From positions 434,001-498,000 of the forward strand of contig NZ_JBNDNA010000001.1 in assembly GCF_049856175.1 (NCBI RefSeq): a stretch of 64,000 bases of DNA, read 5' to 3'. The notes beneath the pieces were generated by a model, which saw nothing but the letters and a program-made list of their open reading frames with translations, ran no database searches and was not told where the DNA came from. This stretch comes from JB111 sp049856175 (lineage in GTDB: Bacteria > Actinomycetota > Actinomycetes > Actinomycetales > Actinomycetaceae). Each line of letters opens with the position of its first letter. Within the stretch, counting starts at the first letter, position 1. Positions 58,576-64,000 of the stretch are shown piece by piece. Position numbers and translations under genes: made by a program.

Positions 58576-58581
58576 TAGGCT
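58576..58581 (+). promoter_or_regulatory. Leaderless -10 box of the histidine phosphatase gene
   Basis: TAGGCT, 7 nt, then ATG at 58589. Confidence 0.5.
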
Positions 58582-58588
58582 GGAGGCG

Positions 58589-59233
58589 ATGACCGAGGAG
58601 AAGGCAGCCCCGCCCACGCTGGTCCTGCTGGTGCGGCACGGCACGACGCCGACCACCGGACGTGTCATGCCCGGACGTGCACCCGGTCTGAATCTGTCCG
58701 AGCGGGGCCGCGACCAGGCGGAACATGTCGCGGAACGGCTCGCAGCGGCGTCGCCGTCGACGATCCTCTCCTCCCCGCTCGAGCGCGCGCGGGAGACCGC
58801 GGAGCCCCTGGCCCGCCGCACGGGTCTGTCGGTCGTGGAGGAGCCGGGGCTGCTCGAGTCCGACGTCGGCGACTGGACCGGAGAGCCGCTCGCCGACCTC
58901 GCGCGGTTGCCCGAGTGGCGCACGGTGCAGGAGCGTCCCGCCGAGTTCCGCTTCCCCGGCGGGGAGAGCCTGGTCGAGATGCAGGAGCGGATGGCGGCCA
59001 CGCTCGACCGGATCCGGGCGGAGCACCGGGGGTCGACGGTCGTGTGCTTCTCGCACGCCGACCCGATCAAGGCGGCGCTGTCCTACGCGTTCGACCTGTC
59101 CCTCGACCGGTTCCAGCGCCTCACCGTCGCCCCGTGCTCCGTCTCCGCGATCGCGTACCCGCAGGCGGGCGACCCGGTGGTCCTCACCGTCAACTCCACG
59201 CTCGAGTCGCTCGGCGACCTGCGGATCTCCTGA
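58589..59233 (+). CDS. Histidine phosphatase (MSMEG_4193-like)
   Basis: 214 aa. Phosphoglycerate-mutase-like phosphatase with the catalytic R16-H17-G18 (LLVRHGTTPT), SSPLERARETAEP, and the second His in VVCFSHADPIKAAL. Matches the actinobacterial MSMEG_4193 group, usually encoded beside an SCO1664-family gene, as here (10 nt apart). The substrate is unknown. The frame is open 30 codons further upstream, but TAGGCT fixes the start. Confidence 0.88.
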   Translation: MTEEKAAPPTLVLLVRHGTTPTTGRVMPGRAPGLNLSERGRDQAEHVAERLAAASPSTILSSPLERARETAEPLARRTGLSVVEEPGLLESDVGDWTGEPLADLARLPEWRTVQERPAEFRFPGGESLVEMQERMAATLDRIRAEHRGSTVVCFSHADPIKAALSYAFDLSLDRFQRLTVAPCSVSAIAYPQAGDPVVLTVNSTLESLGDLRIS

Positions 59234-59243
59234 GGGCGTCCCG

Positions 59244-60086
59244 GTGGACGCGGAGCGTGCGGTGGGCGGCCCGGCGGGGGAGCACGCGAGGGCCGGCGAG
59301 GAGGCGCAGGGTGGCGCGCCGCGAACCGCGGACCTGACCGGATCACCCGGAGCGGCCGCCGCGACCGACCCGTGCGGTGCCACCGACCCGTCCGGTACCA
59401 CCGACCTGCTCCTGCACGGCGACATCACGGTGATCGGGCGGCTCGCGGACTCCAGCAACGAGACCTTTCTCGTCGAGGTCTCCGGGGAGGGCGACCTGAC
59501 GTGGGCGATCTACAAGCCCGAGCTCGGCGAGGCGCCGCTGCGCGACTTCCCGCCCGGTCTCTACCGCCGCGAGCGCGCCGCGTACCTGCTCAGCGAGTCG
59601 CTCGGCTGGCACCTGGTCCCGACCACCGTGCTCCGTGAGGAGGTGCCGTTCGGCGTCGGCTCGCTCCAGAGGTTCGTCGAGCACGACCGGTCCGCCCACT
59701 ACTTCACCCTCGTCGATGACGCGCCCGAGACCCACGACGACCTGCGGCGGATCGCCGTGTTCGACGTGCTGACCAACAACACCGACCGGAAGTCGGGCCA
59801 CGTCCTGCGCGGCGAGGACGGCCGCGTCTGGGGCATCGACCACGGGCTCTGCTTCTCGGCCCGGCCGAAGCTGCGCACCGTCATCTGGGACTTCGCCGAC
59901 GAGCGCATCGACGCCGACCTGCTCGCCGCCGTCGCCCCCGTCGTCACCGAGGTCGACGACGAGATCGCCGCGCTCCTCGACGACGACGAGGTGGACGCTC
60001 TTCGTCGTCGGGCGCTACGGCTGGTCACCGAGGGCCGGCTGCCGGTGGACCTCACCGGGATGGCCTTCCCCTGGCCGCTCGTGTAG
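59244..60086 (+). CDS. SCO1664-family PI3/4-kinase-like protein
   Basis: 280 aa from the GTG at 59244. After a low-complexity Ala/Gly/Thr N-terminus (1-50) comes LLLHGDITVIGRLADSSNETFLVEV and YKPELGEAPLRDFPPGLYRRERAAYLLSE. Then RRIAVFDVLTNNTDRKSGHVL and VWGIDHGLCFS, which hold the catalytic D-x-x-x-x-N and the DHG metal-binding motif of the phosphatidylinositol-kinase-like fold. The family is unassigned biochemically. It follows the histidine phosphatase by 10 nt. The DUF3090 gene that usually lies between them elsewhere is missing here. Confidence 0.85.
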   Translation: MDAERAVGGPAGEHARAGEEAQGGAPRTADLTGSPGAAAATDPCGATDPSGTTDLLLHGDITVIGRLADSSNETFLVEVSGEGDLTWAIYKPELGEAPLRDFPPGLYRRERAAYLLSESLGWHLVPTTVLREEVPFGVGSLQRFVEHDRSAHYFTLVDDAPETHDDLRRIAVFDVLTNNTDRKSGHVLRGEDGRVWGIDHGLCFSARPKLRTVIWDFADERIDADLLAAVAPVVTEVDDEIAALLDDDEVDALRRRALRLVTEGRLPVDLTGMAFPWPLV

Positions 60087-60099
60087 CGGTCGGCCGCCC

Positions 60100-60219
60100 G
60101 GTCCGAACCGCGCCAACGGGTTCGAACCGCGCCGACCGGTCCGAACCGCGCCGCCCGTGCCGCCCGTCCCGACGGTGACCTCCCGTCCCGAAGGTGACCT
60201 CCCGGCGCGAGGGTGCCGC
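60100..60219. repeat. Two consecutive triple repeats of 19 bp
   Basis: Set A: GGTCCGAACCGCGCC-type units at 60100, 60119 and 60138. Set B: CCCGTCCCGACGGTGACCT-type units at 60163, 60182 and 60201. Both sets have a 19-bp period with one to several changes per unit. They fill the gap between the SCO1664-family and serine hydrolase genes. Confidence 0.8.
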
Positions 60220-60241
60220 TCCGGCGTCGGGCGGTCCGTGA

Positions 60242-60247
60242 CACCCT
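60242..60247 (+). promoter_or_regulatory. Leaderless -10-like box of the serine hydrolase
   Basis: CACCCT, 6 nt (GGAGGC), then GTG at 60254. The GGAGG could instead be a very close ribosome-binding site. Confidence 0.35.
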
Positions 60248-60253
60248 GGAGGC

Positions 60254-61072
60254 GTGGCCACCTACCCCGCACTCGACCGGTTCGACTTCGACGTGGCGCT
60301 GCTCGTCGCCACGCACGAGGACGGCGTGGTCTCGTCCGACGGCGACGTCGAGCGGGTCCTGCCGTGGAAGTCGACGACCAAGCTGCTGACGGCCACGGCC
60401 ACCCTCGTGGCCGTCGAGGCCGGGCACCTCACCCTCGACGAGTCCGCCGGCCCCGAGGGCTCGACGGTCCGTCACCTGCTCGCGCACGCCTCGGGCCTCC
60501 CGATGGACGCCGGGGGCCCGAGCCAGGCGCCCGGGAAGCGCCGCGTGTACTCCAACCTCGGGTTCGAGACGCTCGGCGAGCTCGTCGGGAGCCGCGTGGG
60601 CGCACCGATCAACGAGTGGGTCCGCGCGCAGGTGGTCGAGCCGCTCGGTCTGACGTCCGTGGTGACCGAGGGCAGCTGCGCGCACGGCTACTCAGGCTCG
60701 ACCGCCGACCTCCTCACCTACGGGTTCGAGCTGCTGGACCCGGCGCTGATCTCGGCCGAGCTTCATGCCGAGGCCACCGCGACCGTCTTCCCCGGGCTGT
60801 CCGGGGTGCTGCCCGGCTTCGGGCGGCAGGCGCACAACGACTGGGGGCTCGGGTTCGAGGTCCGCTCCGACAAGGACCCCCACTGGACGGGGCCGGGCGT
60901 GGCCCCGACGACGTTCGGCCACTTCGGCCAGTCCGGCTCGTTCCTGTGGGCGGACCCGACCCGCGGCGCGGCGGCGGCGTTCCTCGGCGCGAAGCGGTTC
61001 GACACCGAGGTCCACGGCGTGATCTGGCCCGAGCTCAACGAGCAGGTCGTGGCGGCGCTCGACGCGCGCTAG
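60254..61072 (+). CDS. Class C beta-lactamase-fold serine hydrolase
   Basis: 272 aa, short for the family (300-400). Catalytic Ser-x-x-Lys in PWKSTTKLLTA, the Tyr-Ser-Asn motif in RVYSNLGFETLGELV, and an HxG-type third motif in FGHFGQSGSFLW. No signal peptide, so it acts in the cytosol, more like an esterase or peptidase than a beta-lactamase. The stop overlaps that of the convergent exonuclease by 4 nt (CTAG). Confidence 0.88.
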   Translation: MATYPALDRFDFDVALLVATHEDGVVSSDGDVERVLPWKSTTKLLTATATLVAVEAGHLTLDESAGPEGSTVRHLLAHASGLPMDAGGPSQAPGKRRVYSNLGFETLGELVGSRVGAPINEWVRAQVVEPLGLTSVVTEGSCAHGYSGSTADLLTYGFELLDPALISAELHAEATATVFPGLSGVLPGFGRQAHNDWGLGFEVRSDKDPHWTGPGVAPTTFGHFGQSGSFLWADPTRGAAAAFLGAKRFDTEVHGVIWPELNEQVVAALDAR

Positions 61073-61860
61073 TTGACCAGGTCGAGATCCACGATCACCG
61101 GCACGTGGTCCGAGGCGCCCTTGCCCTTGCGCTCCTCGCGGTCGACGTAGGCGTCGGTCACCTTCGTCGACAGCTCGGGGGAGGCGTACACGAAGTCGAT
61201 GCGCATGCCCTCGCCCTTGGGGAAGCGCAGCTGCTGGTAGTCCCAGTAGGTGTAGACGCCCGGCGTGTGCGGGCGCGTGACCTCGGCGTACCCGGCGTCC
61301 TCGAACGCGGCGAACGCGGCCCGCTCCGGGGCGGTCACGTGGGTCCTGCCCTCGAAGAACTCCATGCTCCAGACGTCCTCGTCCTGGGGCGCGACGTTCC
61401 AGTCGCCCATGAGCGCGATGCGTCGGTCGGCGTCGTCCTCGAGCCAGCCGCGCGCCACGTCCTTGAGGGTCGCGAGCCACTCGAGCTTGTAGGCGTAGTG
61501 CGGGTGGTCGATCTCCCGGCCGTTGGGCACGTACAGGCTCCACAGCTTCACGTCGCCGCACAGCGCGCCGATCGCGCGCGCCTCGGCCACCGGCGGGTCA
61601 CCGAACTCGGGCATGCCGGGGAAGCCGACGGCGACGTCGCTCAGTCCCACCCGCGAGGCGATGCCCACGCCGTTCCACTGGTTGAGGCCGTGCAGCGCCA
61701 CCTCGTAGCCGGCCTCCTCGAACGCCGCCATCGGGAACTGCTCGGGCTTGCACTTGAGCTCCTGCATGGCCAGGACGTCGACGTCCCACCGCTCGAGGAA
61801 GGCGACGACGCGGTCGACCCGCGTGCGCACGGAGTTGACGTTCCAGGTGGCGATCCGCAT
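61069..61860 (-). CDS. xth: Exodeoxyribonuclease III
   Basis: 263 aa. AP endonuclease/exonuclease for base-excision repair. The ExoIII signature set is complete: RIATWNVNSVRTR at the N-terminus, catalytic Glu34 in AMQELKCKPEQFP, Asp/Asn in MGDWNVAPQDEDVW, and the D251-H252 pair in GASDHVPV. Leaderless: TACCGT, 6 nt, ATG. Confidence 0.95.
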   Translation of the reverse strand: MRIATWNVNSVRTRVDRVVAFLERWDVDVLAMQELKCKPEQFPMAAFEEAGYEVALHGLNQWNGVGIASRVGLSDVAVGFPGMPEFGDPPVAEARAIGALCGDVKLWSLYVPNGREIDHPHYAYKLEWLATLKDVARGWLEDDADRRIALMGDWNVAPQDEDVWSMEFFEGRTHVTAPERAAFAAFEDAGYAEVTRPHTPGVYTYWDYQQLRFPKGEGMRIDFVYASPELSTKVTDAYVDREERKGKGASDHVPVIVDLDLVN

Positions 61861-61866
61861 GCGCCC

Positions 61867-61872
61867 ACGGTA
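61867..61872 (-). promoter_or_regulatory. Leaderless -10 box of xth
   Basis: TACCGT on the minus strand, 6 nt, then ATG at 61860. Confidence 0.55.
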
Positions 61873-62016
61873 GCGCCGCCGTCCGACACGCGGCCCTCGA
61901 CCTCCGCACATCTGCGCGACCTGCCGACCCACCCTGCCGCCGAGCGCCTCGCGAACCTATGCTCGAGGGACCCGCCACGAGGACGTGGCACCGAGGCCGA
62001 AGGAGTCGTGACCCGA

Positions 62017-63540
62017 ATGACCGTCTACGCCAACCCGGGAACCGAGTCGAGCATCGTCAGCTACCGCTCCCGCTACGACCACTGGATCAACGGGGAGTAC
62101 CGCGCCCCCGTCAACGGCCGGTACTTCGAGAACCCGAGCCCCCTGACGGGCAAGACCTTCTGCGAGGTCGCGCGGGGCGACGCCGACGACATCGAGGCCG
62201 CCCTCGACGCCGCCCACGCCGCCGCGCCCGCCTGGGGGAAGACCTCGGCCACGGAGCGCGCGATCATCCTCAACAAGATTGCCGACCGGATCGAGGAGAA
62301 CCTCGAGGAGATCGCCGTCGCGGAGACGTGGGAGAACGGCAAGCCCGTCCGCGAGACGCTGGCCGCCGACATCCCGCTCGCGATCGACCACTTCCGCTAC
62401 TTCGCCGGGGCGATCCGCGCCCAGGAGGGCAGCCTCACCGAGATCGACGGCGACACGATCGCGTACCACTTCAACGAGCCGCTCGGCGTCGTCGGGCAGA
62501 TCATCCCCTGGAACTTCCCCATCCTCATGGCGGTGTGGAAGCTGGCCCCGGCGCTCGCGGCCGGCAACGCGATCGTGCTCAAGCCGGCCGAGCAGACCCC
62601 GGCGTCGATCCTCTACCTGGTGGAGAAGATCGCCGACCTGCTGCCCCCGGGCGTCCTCAATGTGGTCAACGGGTTCGGCGCCGAGGCCGGCAAGCCGCTG
62701 GCCTCCAACCCGCGCATCCGCAAGATCGCCTTCACGGGCGAGACCACGACCGGCCGGCTGATCATGCAGTACGCCAGCCAGAACATCATCCCGGTCACCC
62801 TCGAGCTCGGCGGCAAGAGCCCGAACATCTTCTTCTCCGACGTCGCCCAGGCCAAGGACGACTTCTACGACAAGGCCCTCGAGGGCTTCACGATGTTCGC
62901 GCTCAACCAGGGCGAGGTCTGCACGTGCCCGTCGCGCGCGCTCGTCTCGGGCGACATCTACGACTCCTTCATGGCCGACGCCATCGAGCGCACCCGCGCC
63001 GTCAAGGCCGGCAACCCCCTCGACACCGAGACGATGGTCGGCGCGCAGGCCAGCAACGACCAGCTTGAGAAGATCCTCTCCTACATCGACATCGGCAAGC
63101 AGGAGGGCGCCAAGGTCCTCCTCGGCGGCGAGCGGCTCGAGCACGACGGCGATCTCGCGGACGGCTACTACATCGCGCCGACGATCTTCGAGGGTCAGAA
63201 CTCGATGCGGATCTTCCAGGAGGAGATCTTCGGCCCGGTCGTGTCCGTGGCCAGGTTCGACGGCTTCGACGACGCGATCTCCATCGCCAACGACACCCTC
63301 TACGGGCTCGGCGCCGGCGTCTGGTCCCGCGAGGCCACGACCTGCTACCGGGCCGGCCGCGCGATCCAGGCCGGGCGCGTGTGGACGAACACCTACCACC
63401 AGTACCCGGCGGGCGCGGCGTTCGGCGGCTACAAGGGCTCGGGCATCGGGCGGGAGAACCACCAGATGATGCTCAGCCACTACCAGCAGACCAAGAACCT
63501 CCTGGTCAGCTACGCACCGAAGCGGCTCGGCTTCTTCTGA
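62017..63540 (+). CDS. NAD-dependent aldehyde dehydrogenase (ExaC/AldB type)
   Basis: 507 aa. Full ALDH fold: the NAD-binding IIPWNFPILMAVWKLAPAL, general base Glu263 in TLELGGKSPN, nucleophile Cys302 in NQGEVCTCPSRAL, and the C-terminal YPAGAAFGGYKGSGIGRE. The CTCPSR context and length fit the ExaC/AldB acetaldehyde/chloroacetaldehyde group. ATG at 62017 with AGGAG 11 nt before; a nearer GTG is too close to it. A hairpin lies between it and the DUF779 gene, its usual partner. Confidence 0.95.
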   Translation: MTVYANPGTESSIVSYRSRYDHWINGEYRAPVNGRYFENPSPLTGKTFCEVARGDADDIEAALDAAHAAAPAWGKTSATERAIILNKIADRIEENLEEIAVAETWENGKPVRETLAADIPLAIDHFRYFAGAIRAQEGSLTEIDGDTIAYHFNEPLGVVGQIIPWNFPILMAVWKLAPALAAGNAIVLKPAEQTPASILYLVEKIADLLPPGVLNVVNGFGAEAGKPLASNPRIRKIAFTGETTTGRLIMQYASQNIIPVTLELGGKSPNIFFSDVAQAKDDFYDKALEGFTMFALNQGEVCTCPSRALVSGDIYDSFMADAIERTRAVKAGNPLDTETMVGAQASNDQLEKILSYIDIGKQEGAKVLLGGERLEHDGDLADGYYIAPTIFEGQNSMRIFQEEIFGPVVSVARFDGFDDAISIANDTLYGLGAGVWSREATTCYRAGRAIQAGRVWTNTYHQYPAGAAFGGYKGSGIGRENHQMMLSHYQQTKNLLVSYAPKRLGFF

Positions 63541-63554
63541 GCCGTCCCGACGGC

Positions 63555-63584
63555 GGGTGCCCGGCCCGGGTGGGCCGGGCACCC
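63555..63584 (+). promoter_or_regulatory. Hairpin between aldehyde dehydrogenase and DUF779 genes
   Basis: Perfect 13-bp stem (63555-63567 / 63572-63584), 4-nt loop, 15 nt after the dehydrogenase stop and 15 nt before the next ATG. It could attenuate transcription into DUF779 or protect the upstream mRNA. Confidence 0.55.
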
Positions 63585-63599
63585 CGGGAAGGATCTGAC

Positions 63600-64000
63600 A
63601 TGACGACGACGGAGCGGGTCGCGCTCACCGACGACGCGGCGGCGCTGCTGCGGCGGCTGCGCGCCACGCACGGCGAGCTGATGTTCCACCAGTCCGGCGG
63701 CTGCTGCGACGGGTCGTCCCCCATGTGCTTCGCGCAGGGCGACTTCCTCACCGGCGACGCCGACGTCCACCTCGGCGACCTCACGGTCCCGGGGGAGGCC
63801 GGAGGAGATCCCTCGTCCGACGACGCGTTCACCGTGCCCGTGTGGATGAGCCGGAACCAGTTCGAGGTCTGGCGCCACACGCACCTGACGATCGACGTGG
63901 TGGCGGGCCGCGGCGCCGGCTTCTCCCTCGAGGCGCCCGACGGCGTGCGGTTCCTCATCCGCTCGCGCCTGTTCACGGACGCCGAGGCGGCAGAGCTGGG
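63600..64000 (+). CDS. DUF779 protein, cut by the window end
   Basis: 133 codons visible of a family about 120-150 aa long. Matches DUF779: LRATHGELMFHQSGGCCDGSSPMCFAQGDF with the conserved GGCCDGSxPMC, then FTVPVWMSRNQFEVWRHTHLTIDVVAGRGAGFSLEAPDGVRFLIRSR. The Cys-rich loop suggests metal binding or a redox role. The gene is commonly next to aldehyde dehydrogenases of this type, so it likely supports that enzyme. Confidence 0.92.
   Translation, partial: MTTTERVALTDDAAALLRRLRATHGELMFHQSGGCCDGSSPMCFAQGDFLTGDADVHLGDLTVPGEAGGDPSSDDAFTVPVWMSRNQFEVWRHTHLTIDVVAGRGAGFSLEAPDGVRFLIRSRLFTDAEAAEL

Noticed and set aside
60100..60219. The 19-bp repeat triplets as a CRISPR array
   Set aside because: No spacers between units and no cas genes anywhere in the window.
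60157..63540. A 1127-codon open frame covering the serine hydrolase, exonuclease and aldehyde dehydrogenase
   Set aside because: Only the last 508 codons, from 62017, are the aldehyde dehydrogenase; upstream codons are shadows of other genes and of the 19-bp repeats.

Overview
The window is very GC-rich DNA with almost no third-position A/T in coding regions. It belongs to a high-GC actinobacterium, most likely of the order Micrococcales (Cellulomonas / Cellulosimicrobium / Isoptericola type). The evidence is the dnaK-grpE-dnaJ-hspR operon with HAIR operators, an Rv1747-like FHA-ABC transporter, an NDMA-type alcohol dehydrogenase, an SCO1664-family protein, an MT0933-type small protein, and many starts that sit 6-7 nt after a TANNNT -10 box (leaderless mRNA). 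It reads as ordinary chromosome. No tRNA, rRNA, CRISPR array, phage genes or intact insertion sequence is visible, but several intergenic repeat elements are.

Layout. 1-5.8 kb: the edge of an exported protein with an alternate (SipW-type) signal peptide, a histidine kinase coupled to a degenerate GGDEF protein, a conserved-TM-helix channel-like protein and aroD. 6-16.5 kb: redox and housekeeping enzymes (PfpI, CoA transferase, pterin dehydratase-VOC fusion, NDMA-type ADH, YjbR, NAD(P)-binding protein, RclA-like flavoprotein, aldo/keto reductase, catalase). 17-21.6 kb: PH-domain, DUF488, acyltransferase-like membrane protein, gamma-glutamyltransferase and a YqeB-like protein. 21.7-27.1 kb: a tightly coupled operon of a small protein, an ABC half-exporter, a phytoene-desaturase-like flavoprotein, a small membrane protein and an HTTM (gamma-carboxylase-like) protein. 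This is the best candidate for an undescribed system. 27.1-36.4 kb: a transsulfuration-type PLP enzyme, a TetR-controlled ABC exporter, an EamA/NAD(P)-binding pair divergent from a LysR regulator, an AEC transporter and a nucleotidyltransferase.

36.5-40.9 kb: the heat-shock operon, preceded by two HAIR-like boxes and ended by a long interrupted palindrome. 41-50.7 kb: DinB-like protein, a second copy of a two-TM protein family, prolyl oligopeptidase, MT0933-type small protein, amidase, FHA-ABC transporter and a membrane protein. 50.8-58.4 kb: a DUF559/AbiEi-like gene flanked by two palindromic elements, HAIR-controlled clpB, and a VWA/AAA+ pair. 58.6-64 kb: histidine phosphatase, SCO1664-family kinase-like protein, serine hydrolase, exonuclease III, aldehyde dehydrogenase and a DUF779 gene cut by the window end.

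Genes that work together: dnaK/grpE/dnaJ/hspR with clpB (HspR regulon: disaggregation and refolding); the AAA+ and VWA proteins (chaperone-like pair); the TetR-ABC efflux unit; aldehyde dehydrogenase with DUF779; and the HTTM operon. Terminator-grade hairpins separate most units. The only gene-free stretch over 300 bp is 16526-17058, upstream of the catalase.
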